A DNA stretch of 64,000 nt from Neonectria sp. B-13 (GCA_002682825.1 NOKP01000019.1:124001-188000); one strand, 5' to 3'. Counted from the first letter of the stretch, positions 9,402-21,925 are shown. Translations and numbers: made by a program. Notes: generated from the letters alone by a model not told the origin.

Positions 9402-11908
9402 ATGGATCATCTGGATGCATCCGGTCAGCCAGGCCCCGCTGACACACAGCAGCCCGACGCTGCCGCTGCCGACTCGCTGCTACAGCTGAGAGATCGACGG
9501 CGGGAAAAGCCGCTGCTGTCATGTACCTTTTGCAGGAGCCGTAAGTAAGTCACTTACCTGTCGTCCCCTGTCGTCGGTGACGAGACTGACGGAAGTCCCT
9601 CAGGGTGCGATGTGACCGCCAGTTGCCATGCAAGACCTGTACGAGCAGGGGAATTGGCTTGTCCTGCACCTACCAGTCGGGCGTGCCACGCAAGAGCAAT
9701 GTCAGTGTCGGTGACCGCATCCAGCAGCTCGAGGAGCTCGTGCGCTCTCTGGTCCAGCAGCAACAGCAGATGCCACAGACGCCAGCCGTGAATCCGGATG
9801 GCTTCGTCCGAGACTCCTCGGTGCATTCTTTCCAGGCCTCACCGGGCGCGTCGCCGCATGCGTCCTTGTCGCACGTCAAGGATCGTGCTGAGTCTCCCGC
9901 GCCCTCGGAGCCCGGCAGCATGCGTCCGCATTCACATGGTGTCGGTGCTAATTACGTCGGGAGCGTCCACTGGGCCGCCGTGCTCGACAGCATCTCGGAG
10001 CTTAGAGACCACTACGAGGAGGAGGAAGAGGCCCGGATGCTGGCCACCAGCGACCATGTACTACGCCAAAGCCCTGGTCCTCGACTTCTATATGAACCCG
10101 TCCAGACCACAAAAGCCGATCTTCTTGCCTCGATCCCGGCCCGGCCCGCTGTGGACCGCATGGTGGCACGATACTTTAATGCTCAAGGGGTTGTACCAGA
10201 AATACTTCATAGTGGTCATTTTCTCCGAGAGGTACGGCACTTTCTGCGTGTCAGAAGCTATGCCTTGCCACGGCCGTCTTAATCTTCCTTCTTCCCCTCT
10301 CTGCTTCTCCTTGTTCCCCAAATCTCTTTGTCGGCTGACAGTTGGGACTACTCTAGTACGAGAGATTCTGGCAGGAGCCAGCTGCTATGCCGTTCGTATG
10401 GATCGGCCTCTTATTCAGCATAATGTGCGTCGCCACATTGTACCAACAGTGGATCGAGGACCCAGCAGATCCGGAAACTCCAGAACGGGCGCACGTGTTT
10501 CGGGAGCAGACTCTTCACTGTCTGATCTTAGGTCAATACACTAGAGGTGGGGACTACGTGCTGGAAACCATGATCAATTATCTCGTCTGTGAGTCCTTCT
10601 TGAGTGAGGATACTGACATTGGGCTATGGCTCGTACAAGGCATCATTGTGCAGCTGGCCCTGAGTGAGGGATACCACCGGGAACCCCAGAACTTCCCCAA
10701 GATTTCCCCCTTCGCAGGCGAAATGCGGCGGCGCGTATGGACCGTCATCGTGCAGATGGACCTGCGGCTCTCGAGCCAGATGGCGCTGCCACGCCTACTT
10801 AAGCTGCAGCAGTATGACACAGCCGAGCCTCGGAACCTGCTGGACACAGACTTCGACGACGACACCATCGAGCTGCCCCCTTCACGTCCCGAGACCGAGG
10901 TCACGCCTGTGCTTTACAGCTTGGCCAAGAGCAGGATAGACAAGATGATGGGGATGGTCAGCGACCTCGTCAACGACACCCAGGAGCACCCATACACGGA
11001 GATTCTGGAGCTGGGCCGGAAGCTGCAAGAGGCCGAGGCCTCGCTACCGCCCATATTCCGGTGGCAGCCTCTCAACCAGTCCTTTATGGTGTTGCCGCAG
11101 ATCATCATGCACCGCGTGTTGCTCCAGCTCGCCATACAGAGGCTGGTTATCTGGCTCCACCGGAAGTACCTCGCGCCGTCTTATGCCCAGCTGCACTACG
11201 AGCACTCACGAAGCGCCTGTGTCCAGGCTGCCATCAAGATCCTCGAGTTCCAGCAGATAGTTCTGGAGGAAACGCAGGCTGATGGGCTGTTATATCCCGT
11301 GCGATGGGCGCGGTGGATGTTTATGTCGTCACGGCCCCGGGCCGTCTTCCTACTGGGCGTAAGCATCCTATGCTACTACGTCCAACTGTCCAAGTCCGGG
11401 CCCGATGTTTCTCTGGACCATGACACAGGCATTAAGATTCACAATTTACTGCGTAATACGTCATCCCTCTGGCTGCACTCGAGCACCGTGTCTCGGGAAG
11501 CCCGGCGGGCGGTCGAGCATCTGAGCCTCATGTTGGGGCTGCGGGAGGGACAAGAAGGCGACGCACCGCTTGCTGCCTCTACCATGGGCGCGCCTCAGGA
11601 CACCAACATATCGCTCGACCAGTTCACTTGGGACGCTTACGAAGGTAACCGATTGAACTAGATGATACTTGAGAGGGTTGCTCGTTCCTCTCCCTTCTCC
11701 TCTCATCCCCATATACCCACCCGACGTGCGTCAGAAACTGACTTTTTCAGAGTGTATTGCGAATTTTCCAGCAACGACAGCGTTCGGTGTTGAATTAATA
11801 GGCCCCTGCGCTCCTTGGCCCTCTTCGGCAACGGGCGTCTCGATGGCGGATCTGCTGTTGACAAACAACACAGAGTTGGGCGATGACCGAGAAGGCTTTA
11901 AGCCATGA
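9402..11908 (+). CDS. Zn2Cys6 transcription factor with fungal-specific TF domain
   Basis: Four exons, 9402-9544, 9604-10231, 10357-11644 and 11751-11908, giving 738 residues. The first intron splits the zinc cluster: CTFC-RSR joins KVRCD, giving C-x2-C-x6-C-x5-C-x2-C-x8-C. Of the two overlapping GTAAGT donors only the one at 9545 keeps this frame. A coiled-coil-like stretch and poly-Gln follow (LEELVRSLVQQQQQ), the usual dimerisation linker. The second junction rebuilds HFLREYERFW. The middle holds the fungal-specific TF domain, with LVQGIIVQLALSEGYHR and RRRVWTVIVQMDLRLS. The third junction joins WDAYE to ECIANFP; without that splice translation would stop at 11661. Nuclear activator or repressor, probably controlling the divergent MFS transporter and perhaps the nearby PDR pump (inference from position). 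Confidence 0.9.
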
Positions 11909-12420
11909 ATCAAAATATCTCAGCCGGAATTAGAAGGTAGCACATAATTTGTCACTGACCAAATCACTCTCATACTGACAATCTCCTGTATACCCGGAGT
12001 GAACATAGAAGAGAAGGAATAACAACGCGCCTCCCATGTACATTACAGAGTGTTTCAACCAACTTTGCAATATTATGTGTTTGTGTGTATGTGGTACTAT
12101 TAGCATAGTCACAAGAGTGATAGGTGTCTTCTCTCTAAAGAGTTGTACAAGCTAACCTAATAGCAGCTTAAGTGACTCGGTCAGTCTCAGGAAACCCGGC
12201 GAGTTGGATGGGGAGCCTCGCACATCCACGAACAAAACCAATTTAACGGGCTACATATCGCCAGTGTCTTATTGTGCGGCCTTTAATGACGAGAAACCGG
12301 AGAGTAAAAGTTTCTTATATGACAGTACCATCTTTGTCCCATAAGTGAAAGGGAGAATGTCAATGAAATTTGATAGCGTATCGAAACTAAGATGAGGAGT
12401 GGTAAGACATCATCATCCTA
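11909..12420. other. convergent 3' region, no gene seen
   Basis: About 510 bp between two converging stop codons (regulator from the left, ABC transporter from the right). It should hold both 3' UTRs and polyadenylation signals. No coding frame is supported. Confidence 0.5.
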
Positions 12421-15400
12421 TCAACGCCTGAAAAACGCCCCGTCTCTCAACCTGAAGAAGTAATATAACCCAAACACAGCAGCGATGTTAAAGGTCACAT
12501 AAGAAAATCCGACCCCCCAATCCATCCATCGTTGGCTATAGTGCATACCCGATCGAGCCAAGACCTGGTCGGCAAATTGTAGAGGACAATAAGAGCAGTT
12601 TGCGGTGGTATCGGGGTTGAGCAACGTTCCGAGAGCACCGTCCTCAAGATACGGCTTCAGATATTCTCCACAAGTCTCACCTGTTCGGGGTTGGAAGATC
12701 GCAAGCTCGGCCTGTGAACAAATGATGGGGGTCCCCGAGAGCCCCGTGACAGCAATACCGCCTACGAGATACGTCATCGGCGAGACGCGGTACATGAAAA
12801 TCCAGAAACTGGGCAGAGCTGATGGAGTCTGGAATACGCCAGCGAATAAGATCATCATCGAGAACAGGATCGTCGTCACCCGGCCGGCTATGGTTGCGTC
12901 AGGCAAGGGTGAAACCACCATCTGTGCGAAAGTCCCTGCAAGGACGTAGAAGTAGACAAAGAAAAGTAAAATAAGTCCCTGGTCTTCAGGCGATCGTATC
13001 CCGAATATCGTGTAGTTGAAGATTGCAAAGGTAATCACGCCTAGAAGCACGTGGTATGGTATCTCAACGAGGATGTTGGCGAAGACCAACACTGCCCAAG
13101 AGTAAGTGTTCGAGTGTCGCTCACGAACTTCGTAGAGTGTTCGTTGAGTAACGAATTTCGGCATGATCTATAGCGCCTCGTCAGCCACTACACCTTTCGT
13201 AGCCGAGTATTATCTGTTGATCCCTTACCTGCTGAACCAGACTGCTGAATATTGCGCAAACCATAAGGATAGAGAAGATGGCGTTCTGGATGCCCAGGAT
13301 GGATTGACCGGGCTGGAAGAAGGAGAAGCCAATAAATAAGGAGCCTGCAATTCCCAACATAAATTTGCTCACGATGTACTTTGGTGATCGCCAATGTTGC
13401 TGGAAAACACGGCGACAGACAATCGGTAGTTGTGACAACAAAGGCATCGAGTAGACGCCATTGTTCTCAGCTTTGGTCGCTTTGCTGCAATTTTCTCGAC
13501 CTTGTGCAGAGGTACGATTTATCATCCTTTCCAATTCAGTCGTCACTTCCTTGGCCTCTGCGGATGTATCCCAGAGGCGAGGCCAGTCACGGGTCTCGGC
13601 ATCGGTACTTCCTATAAGACTGAGCAGGTACTCGGCAGGATTCTCGACATCTGCGCATCTCCTCGGTCCACGGTCGCCGAAATATCCAAGGACTGTCTCC
13701 GAGTTTCCTCCAACATCCCCAAAGTACGCCACCTTCCCGCCTCGCGCCATCAGCAGCAGCCGATCAAACTGCTGGAACAGCATTGCGCTCGGCTGGTGGA
13801 TAGTGCAAAGGATGCCCAACCCGCCGGCTGCCAGCTTCCGGAGTAGAAGCAGGATGGCCTCGGATGACTGGCTATCGAGCCCAGACGTGGGTTCGTCGAG
13901 AAACAGGAGAAGAGCCGGCTTGGCAGCAAGCTCGACGCCAATACTAAGTCGCTTGCGCTGCTCAACGTTGAGCCCTATGCCTGGCACCCCGACGACGGCA
14001 TCGGCAAAATCGTCCATGCCAAGAAGATGGATCATCTCCTCCACAAAGGCGAGCTTCTCGCTCTTTGGGACGGTGGGGGGCTGCCTCAGCATTGCCGACA
14101 ACTGTAATGCCTCACGTACCGTCGATGTGTCGAGGTGTATGTCCTGTTGCTGGACATAACCAACGTCGCTCTTGAACGACGCCAGGAGGGGCTTCCCGTC
14201 CACGTAAAACTCGCCTTTTGTGACGCCAGACGGTGATCTCTGGGCTAGCGTGTTCAAAAGTGTCGTTTTGCCTGCTCCTGACACGCCCATCAAGGCTGTT
14301 ATCGTGCCCGGCCGCACCCAGCCGCACGCATTATCCAGGATCCGCCTCGGATGGTCTTGAATCATGACGTCTAGGTTCACCTTCCTCCACGAAAAGGTTT
14401 CTCGATACACGGGTAGCAGTGTCGCTTCGTTCGTGTCCACCTCGACTGGTGCGCTGATAGTCATCAGAGGCGGCTCGGCGTCGACTCTCCCCTTGAGCTT
14501 CAGGTCGTTCTTTGCTAAGTGACTGGGGACGCGGCCGGGCAAGAAAACAAGGACATCCGGGCCAGTAGAGGAATTCACATTGAGTTCCGTGACTAGCAGA
14601 TACGTGAATAGGAAGAAGAAAAAGAACGCGAGAATGATACCTAGGTTGCGCCAAAGGTGGGAGTAGCTATAGTCGTAGCTCGTCTCAAACCACGCGTCCC
14701 CGCTCACGTAAGTCTCCCCGGCCACCGATCCTGGGACTGGGCAAACAAAGGTGTCGCCTGTTAAGCCCTGGTAGGAGGGCACCAACCCCGCACAGGTATA
14801 GTTGGCCCCATGTGCTTGGTTAACAAGCAATGCCTCGAAGGCGTAAGAGAGCGGGTTAATATACGAGATCCATTTGAACCAGGGAGGCATGTAAGGCCTG
14901 GGAAGAACGAATCCCGTGTATGTGATCAGTGCAAGAACGAGGAAGCCAGAAAGTGCCATGGCCTGAGCGAGGGTCGTGGTTGCTGCGGCGATCGTGCGGA
15001 AAACCATAGACATGGCCAGGGTAGTGACGAAGACGAAGAGGAAGAAGATGAAGAACTGAGATGCGGTCATAGCAAGCCCAGCTAGGAAGTAGAGGATGAT
15101 GTTGAAGCATGTTGCAACTGCGAGCTTGACGGGAACGTCGACGAGGACGCTCCCAAGCGCGTCTGCAGACGGCCGATAGAAGGCATAGGATGCTTGCTTG
15201 CGGACGACCAAGCGCCCCTTGTATAGATTGTGGGTATCTGTGATGGCCATCAGGATGTTGAGGAGTACTGCGAAGAAGAGAACGGATCCGTAGGAAAACA
15301 AGGCGTTAGAAGTATCTGGGGTGCCGTAGAAGATTGACCCCACTATGAGCGCAATGATGATCTCTCCAACCAGTGTCGTGAATGTCGAGGCCTTGTCGTT

Positions 15401-16987
15401 TAAAAGCTGTTGGTACGCTCTTTTGGCACAAAGTGCCGTCTGCATTGGAAACGAGACTGTCTGTGTAGCTCTGGTGAGCATCCCCCTCGCCTTGAGTTTT
15501 TTGCGAGTCGACACGAATTCCCTCTGCGTCGTCTCCCCTTCCAAGGAGAATTCTTTTTCGTACTGATCAATCTCTGCCTGAACAGAAGCATGGTCTGGCG
15601 ACCCATGCCAATACTTTTCGAATTCTTCAGGCGTTCTTGGCACGAGGTTTTCGAAGCCTGCCTTTGCTTCTCTCTGCTCTGGGTTGGTGACGGCAGTCAG
15701 GAAGTCTCCCGTTGTTTGCCTCGCATGGCGGTGCCAGCCCATACGTTCAAAGTGCTCTGAGGCTGCTTCAGTACGGCCGAAGAAGATTTCCCGCCCTTCG
15801 TACAGCAACAAGACCTTGTCAAACAGATCTACTATGGCTTGTGAAGATTGGTAGATTGCCGCCGCGTTTGCGGATTGGGTTACTGCGTGAAGTCAATATG
15901 CAGTTCACGGTGAATACGCAAAGGCATACTTGATCTTACAGTCAGAAAGTGTGCGAAGCCGACGAACAAAGTGTAGGGCGGATTCAGCATCAAGGCCGCG
16001 GGTAGAATTATCCCATGCCGATATGCAAGCCTCAGAGAGAGCCGTCTCGGCAATTGAGACTCTCTTCTTTTCGCCGCCGGAAATGCCTCGCACAAAATCA
16101 TTTCCCACAATTGTGTTGCGAGTGTGTGACAGGCTAAACACCCTCAGCATGACTTCCGTAACATGCTTGATCCGATCGGTTCGGGTTACGAGCGGGAGTC
16201 GAATCCGAGGCGTGCGCATGGCTGCGGCAAACTCTAACGTCTGTTCTACTGTCAGGTATGGAAGGTGTTCGTCCACTTCCTGATTGTACATGAGTTCCCC
16301 TTTGAATTCCTTCGCCATGATTCTATAGGGGATGCCTAGGTTTCCTGATCAGCGGCCTACGCTCCAGTTTCTTTACGTTGACGCACCTGTGTAATGAAGA
16401 ACTGATTCTGCATCTAGCTCCAAATCACGCGTCTCGCCTGTGATTGTCTTGAGGAAAGTTGAGCAGCCACTGCCTGGACGTCCTAGCACGAGCAGAAGCT
16501 CTCCTTTTTGCACGACTCCGTCGAGGCCGTGTAGAATAGCTGTGGTCTGTTTCGGCCGACGCCACCCCCGGAAATTAAACGGCGTGGTTAGCCAGGTCCA
16601 TATTGTGTCTTGCTGGTCAACGGCCAGGCCGCTACCGTGGACGGTCAACCTCTTGAAAACAAATCCTGAACGTGGTGGCGTTGGGAGGCCGAATTCTTTC
16701 CTCAATTTGACGAATGTTTGAGACCATTTTTCAAAGTCGAAAGATGGACTAGACGGATCTAGGGCTTGGTCCACGATTCCTAGTTTCGATAAGAGGGTAT
16801 TCTGCGGTCTCTTCGGGCCTTGTTCGGGCCGTGTGTCCGATATTGTATCAGATGTGCTGTTCACTGGATGATGAAGGCTCTCTGCAGGGTTTCGGGAACT
16901 CGATATATATTGAGAGCCCGCCTGGTCAGGATCACCCAATTCGTAGTACTTTGCACCAGAGGCAGAGCGATTCTGAAACCGAACCAT
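12421..16987 (-). CDS. full-size ABC-G (PDR) multidrug transporter
   Basis: Four exons, 16987-16387, 16335-15940, 15882-13229 and 13167-12421, with introns of 51, 57 and 61 nt and matching phases, giving 1465 residues, normal for PDR pumps. Layout is NBD1-TMD1-NBD2-TMD2. NBD1: Walker A GRPGSGCS near residue 170 (Cys for Lys, as in all fungal PDR pumps), signature VRGISGGEKKRVS near 282, Walker B ISAWDN near 305. NBD2: canonical GVSGAGKTT near 865, degenerate signature LNVEQRKRLS near 970, LFLDEPTSGLD near 992. This complementary asymmetry is the PDR hallmark. TMD2 carries cysteines in its last extracellular loop (ETCGEYL, NCSYCPLQ). The ATG at 16987 is preferred over one 60 bp upstream because the usual hydrophilic N terminus begins there. 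Role: ATP-driven export of hydrophobic compounds at the plasma membrane, together with the neighbouring MFS pump if co-regulated. Confidence 0.93.
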
Positions 16988-18759
16988 GTTGTAAGTATGG
17001 TCGGTTAGTGTAAGTGTGTAGAAGAGGCTGGGAGCACCGTGAACCAATCTTCACGGACGTCCGGCGATCTTGGAATTAGGGAATAGAGATAGATCAATCG
17101 GGCAGCTTTGGCACATAAAGGTTTGTTGGTGGATCTACATTGTGTGTAGTTAGTACCTCAGGCTATAATGTACCCCTCGGCAGTGTAGACCCGGACTTAG
17201 CATAGCTAGACTCGACACACCTCTGGGATGCACCTGGACATGGCATCTAGACCCGGCTGTGGCGTATGTGGAGTGACTAATAGGGCAGTTGTACACTTTC
17301 CAAATATCGATTGCAAGATCTCCTAACTCGAAACGCCGTCCAGCCTTTTTTACGGGGAACATGCAGAGCATGAGGATCTGGTGGTAATTTTCGGAGGAAT
17401 GATAATGAGGCCGACTGGTCAAGAAGGTCCCGTGGGTTCTGAGATTATGGGCCGCGACTGCCTACTCCGTATCAAATACTCTGAGCAAGTGAAATGTCTG
17501 GTGCAGTGGTCTGTCTATAGCCCCAAGCAAGCCACGCGCGGGCAGCAATGCCACCAGTCGCAAGCTTGGTGATGTTGCAGCCTCAATCTCCATGACAAAC
17601 AGATGATCAGTCCTGACGTGTTCCCCCGCAAATACAACCCATACAGGCCGCGATGACCTACCATAGACTCAGCTTGTGTGAGGCTGATAATGCTAAGAAA
17701 GGTAATAAACGCCATGTCCGGATTTAAGCGAACGTTGATGCAACATGTGATGAATGCAACAGTTCTAAAGCTACACTGTGAAGGCAGATTGATTAAAGCG
17801 TCTTTCCCATGTGTCCAGCCCCACTCCCAGAGACTATGAGACGGTGCTTGCGTAATTATTTGTTAGCGTCGCAGCTATTTGCCTGGCGCAATTAGAGCTC
17901 AACAGACTGATACACGAATGTGGAACGGCAACCCATACCAAGTGCGAAATTTCGCTCACATATTATTGTGGACTAGTCGAGGCTGAAAACATTCTGTCGC
18001 GCATTCGGTCTCACCATTCACGCTCCCTTGCCGAGCGACTTCCATTATTACGAGCAGCAACGTAATCGTTACAGCAGCCACATTATAGAGTTAATGCATT
18101 GGACGGAACCGCATCACAGAAACCATTGTAGCACAACACCTGCTGCACTTCCGGTTGGTTTGGGACGTGCCGTCCGTTCCACTAAGTACAAACTCACACT
18201 GTCCTCAAAGCTTTTTATCATGTGGCAAGCTCGAGGAGGGTTCTGATCCCCGCATGACGTAGAGCTTGTCTCACGCGGGCCAATCACTCAAAACGGTGCA
18301 TTGGGAGCTGAATGCAGAACAAACCGCGTCCATTGGCTACTTGCGGATGAGGCTTTTGGAATCGATTATTAGCGCTGTCCTTCGGACATGCTAACACATC
18401 CCATCCGTCCAACCCGTCCTCGGCAATCGAGCTAATCGCGTTACTAGACTGGAGGCACCCATTAACTAGGGTTTAGCTTTACGTGTCAAGGTGTTAAGTA
18501 GACTTATTTCAGCTTTCTATAAAGTACCATTTTTCGATCGCTAATAATACGAAGCTGGTTCCACTCCTCTAATTACGAAGCATTCGAGGTGAAATCTTTT
18601 GCAGACAACATTTACAGTCCAACTAGCTACCCTTTGCCGTCCCTTTCAGGTAAGCTTCTGCGGCCGCGAATGTATTGCTGGTCATCCTCGCTTGTATAAT
18701 AACTGACACCCCTGTCCAGTTGTCAAACTTTCTACTGTAGACAACATCTCGAGTTAGCC
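16988..18759. other. long intergenic region with two outward promoters
   Basis: 1.77 kb between the divergent starts of the PDR pump and the Rtg2-type gene. Two minus-strand frames (17150-17422 and 17515-17715) are open; the second begins with a hydrophobic signal-like stretch followed by a GTAGGT, but no continuing exon could be joined to it. I see no recognisable domain or repeat. Confidence 0.4.
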
Positions 18760-20683
18760 ATGGACCCCTCCGACTCCGACTTTGACATTCTCGACGAATC
18801 GAGCTCGCCTTGCTATTCCAAAGCTGAGCCTCAAAATGAACCTCAAGCATCGGAGGCTAGCTACTTAAGGGGTGTGGTTGACATGGGAAGGCAAGCAACT
18901 TTCTATTTTAATATTGAATAGTCGGGTGGCTTGCTTAATGGTTTTGTCACGGAATGAAGTTGTCGACCCCCTGGCTGACGACCATATTCTTAGCAATGGG
19001 ATCCGCTTCTCAGTCACAGACTTATCCCCGCCACTCTCTCGCATTCTCCCAACACTCCACGTTTATCGTGTCGACATTTCACTCTACGATGCGCAATTCG
19101 ATCCAGAGACCGGGGATAAAATTCCTATCCCCCAAGATACCATTGACGAAGTCATTGCCGCTCTGAATCGTTTCAGGATTGTCTGTGTCGACCTTAAGGT
19201 TCCTGAAGCCCATATTCACATTGTCGCCACCGAAGCGACGCGCGCCGCACTGAACTCCACTGAATTTCTAAAACAAATCAAATCAGCTACTGGACTCCAA
19301 GTCGATATGCTCCCTAAAGAAGACGAAGGACGTGTCGGCGCTTTAGGAGTTGCGAGCGGCTTCTCCGACATCAAGGGCCTCATGATGGACCTTGGTGGTG
19401 GAAGCACTCAGATTACCTGGATCATATCCCAAGGTGGAAATGTCCGCATCAGCGACAAGGGATCGATCAGCTTCCCGTACGGGGCGGCTGCATTGACCAA
19501 AATTCTGGAGGGACTGAAAAAGGGCAAATCCAAGGAAGAGGCAGAGAAGGGACTGGCCAAGTTGCGCAAGGAGATGGTTGAGAACTTCAAAGACGCCTAC
19601 GAAAAGATCGGAGTCCCCGAGAGCTTGGTATCGCAGGCGAAGATGGAAGGCGGATTCCCGCTGTATCTCTCGGGAGGGGGGTACAGAGGCTGGGGCTATC
19701 TGCTACTGTACATGAGCCAAGTCGGGAAGAAACCCCATCCAATATCCATTATCAACGGATATACTGTTGGGAGAGAGAGATTTGAGAACACCAAAGCCAT
19801 GGAAGAGGTTGCTCGGACCGCCAGTTCCGTCTTCCGCGTTTCCGATCGGCGGAGGCAACAAGTCCCGGCCGTTGCGTTTCTGGTTAACGTGCTATCCCAG
19901 GCAATCCCGCATGGAATCCGAGTTGCGCACTTCTGCCAAGGAGGTGTACGAGAAGGACTGCTCTTCAGAGAACTCGCGCCAAGTATCCGAGCACAAGACC
20001 CGCTCGAGGTCTCAACCCAGCGTTTTGCGCCCAAGTCAGCCCAGGCCATTTACAACCTTCTCGCATCCTCCTTTCCCGGGCCCTCAAGGAACGGTTCCCG
20101 CAGGTTCCCCGATGGAATCAGTCCGCACGTGGTACGGGCGTTTGCCAACGTCCTGTACGTCCACACCATGATGGACAAGGAGCTGGCCTCGACGTCGGCC
20201 CTGTACAGCACCAGTGCCGGGTTCCTCGCTGCGACGCGCGGGGTGTCGCATGAGGACAGAGCCAGACTTGCCCTCATGCTGGAGTCGCGGTATATGGGCG
20301 AGCTGCCCCCGCGCGAGGTTCAGTTCATGGAGGCACTCCGTCGTGTCATCACGCCAGAGGAAGTTTGGTGGACTGCGTACCTTGGCAGGGTTGGATACCT
20401 GATCAGCCGCCTCTACCCCGCAGGGGAAATTGAAGAGAGTAAACCCCGAGTCGTCCTTTCGTCCGAATGGGCTTGGGATCTGGGGCGCAAGAAGAAGAGG
20501 GAAGGGGTACGGCTGGTAATCTCGGTGCAGAAGATGAAAGATGACCCTGCGAAGTTGAAGAAAGCCTTGAGAGACCATGTGAAAATCGTGGAGAAGGTCG
20601 GAAAGAAGAAGAACTGGATAGGAGGAGAGGATGGCTGGGGAATGAAGGTAGAGGTCAAGGTTGTGGAAGAGGATATCTTGTGA
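18760..20683 (+). CDS. rtg2: Ppx/GppA phosphatase-family protein, Rtg2-type
   Basis: Two exons, 18760-18890 and 18994-20683, giving 606 residues. The ASKHA fold is shown by VVDMGSNGIRF (built only when the intron is removed), then TEATRAALN, and the phosphate-binding GLMMDLGGGSTQITW. These are the Ppx/GppA blocks; yeast Rtg2, which links mitochondrial state to nuclear gene expression, and exopolyphosphatases belong here. The C-terminal half (about residues 330-600) is long, as in Rtg2 proteins. The intron begins GC, not GT (see the separate entry). An alternative that reads through from an ATG at 18872 would lose the first conserved block, so I reject it. Whether it hydrolyses (p)ppGpp or polyphosphate, or only signals, cannot be read here. 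Cytosolic by absence of any targeting signal. Confidence 0.88.
18891..18993 (+). other. GC-AG intron in the Rtg2-type gene
   Basis: 103 nt, starting AG|GCAAGC and ending TTCTTAG, with a branch-like GGCTGAC 20 nt before the end. It is phase 2 and rebuilds the serine of the first conserved block (MG-S-NGIRF). No GT donor nearby keeps both the frame and that block. Confidence 0.75.
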
Positions 20684-20959
20684 CTGAACTTTCCTTGCGT
20701 GTCAGGAGTAGCTTGACTTGACTCCGGATTACCAAATTGAACGTCTGAATGACTTATTTGGATGACCTTGTTTGTGTCGGATCTTATGTACAACTAGGAT
20801 TGTAGACGGAACAATGTATCGTGGAAGCCAATCTAATGTAAGGTATTCAAGACACTATGTTTATATGGTCTTTCATCTTAATCTGAATTCCCTTAGTTGG
20901 CCATTAAACTTGTGAAATCTACCGTCAACCGAAGGTAATTAAAAAAACCCTCGCACAAT

Positions 20960-21925
20960 TTAATTCTTCTTCGTCCGCTTTTCTTCGTCTTCCCTCCGTC
21001 TCTTCATAACATTGATAAATACTCTTTCCTGCACTATCGAGGGCAGCATATCAGCCATCAGCTGCTGCACCGCGTGGGGAAAATATGCAACCACAACAGC
21101 CCGCCCACACCCTACCCTTGCCAGAGCAGCCCTCGCGAATGTCATACAATCCGGATAGAAGAGATTTGGCTTCACCTGAACATGGGTCGTGCCTGTGACG
21201 CCTCCCGTACGCAAGCACATAACCTCAACTGCATGGCCCTCTAGCACCATGTCGCGTGCTAAGGTCTGAGCCAGCATGCTGACAAAAGCCTTGCTTGCGT
21301 TGTAGAAGGACATTAGCGGCAGGCCGTTATCCGTCATTGAGCCCATATTTATGACTAGGCTCGGTGCGTTGCCCACCAACATTGGGAGTAATTTCGAGGT
21401 CAGCAGCACCGGGAACATGGCGTTAAGGTGTACGTTATGGATGACCTCTCGTTCCGTGTAGTCGGATAGCATGCTAAAGCTAGGAACAGGCCCACCACCG
21501 GCGTTGTTGATCAGCACGGTTAGGTTCAGTCCTTGCAGCTCGACAACAAGTTCGTCCATGAAATCGACGTTTGTTGTGCACTGTGACGCGTCGGAGACGA
21601 CTGCCTTGAAGGAGCGTTCCGGGAATGCTGCAACGAGCTCCTCAAGCTCCTTCGCTAGCTTTGCGGAGCTGCGGCCGTGTATAACCACATTGAAGCCGCG
21701 AAAGGCGAGCTCGTATGCGAAAGCCTTGCCGATACCGGCTGTGGAACCGGTGACGAGAGCCCAGGCGGGCTTTCCAGCCGTTGTATGACGATAACGGGAG
21801 AGCTTGGACGGGCCAAGATAGATGAAGAGGAAGCTTGCAGCTTTGACGAGAAGATTAATGATAGTAAGGAGTCCGGCTGTTAAGAGCACAGCGGCAGCAA
21901 TGTCGCGGGTCCTCCAGGCGTCCAT
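20960..21925 (-). CDS. membrane-anchored SDR, 3-ketoacyl-CoA reductase/17beta-HSD12-like
   Basis: Single exon, 321 residues. Residues about 9-37 are a hydrophobic anchor, followed by the Rossmann motif TGSTAGIG at 59-66, NNAGG near 140, the catalytic serine in NMGSM (196) and the YNASK pair (Tyr208, Lys212). All residues of an active NAD(P)-dependent dehydrogenase are present. The anchored N terminus with an early GS-type motif resembles very-long-chain 3-oxoacyl-CoA reductases and 17beta-hydroxysteroid dehydrogenases of the ER. The end is rich in Lys and Arg but is not a strict KKxx signal. Its 3' end converges on that of the Rtg2-type gene 276 bp away. The substrate is unknown; fatty acyl, steroid or other hydrophobic carbonyls fit. 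Confidence 0.85.
   Translation of the reverse strand: MDAWRTRDIAAAVLLTAGLLTIINLLVKAASFLFIYLGPSKLSRYRHTTAGKPAWALVTGSTAGIGKAFAYELAFRGFNVVIHGRSSAKLAKELEELVAAFPERSFKAVVSDASQCTTNVDFMDELVVELQGLNLTVLINNAGGGPVPSFSMLSDYTEREVIHNVHLNAMFPVLLTSKLLPMLVGNAPSLVINMGSMTDNGLPLMSFYNASKAFVSMLAQTLARDMVLEGHAVEVMCLRTGGVTGTTHVQVKPNLFYPDCMTFARAALARVGCGRAVVVAYFPHAVQQLMADMLPSIVQERVFINVMKRRREDEEKRTKKN

Noticed and set aside
13461..14159. 232-codon plus-strand open frame
   Set aside because: Antisense to the second nucleotide-binding domain of the ABC transporter; low-complexity Ser/Arg composition and no domain.
7241..16987. Secondary-metabolite biosynthetic cluster
   Set aside because: Regulator and pumps are present but no PKS, NRPS, terpene synthase, P450 or tailoring set is found around them.
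17515..17715. Minus-strand frame starting with a signal-peptide-like segment and followed by GTAGGT
   Set aside because: No downstream exon with a recognisable or well-composed continuation could be joined.
18872..18993. Alternative start of the Rtg2-type gene reading through the intron
   Set aside because: It replaces the conserved first block of the Ppx/GppA fold with unrelated residues, while the GC-AG splice restores the block exactly.
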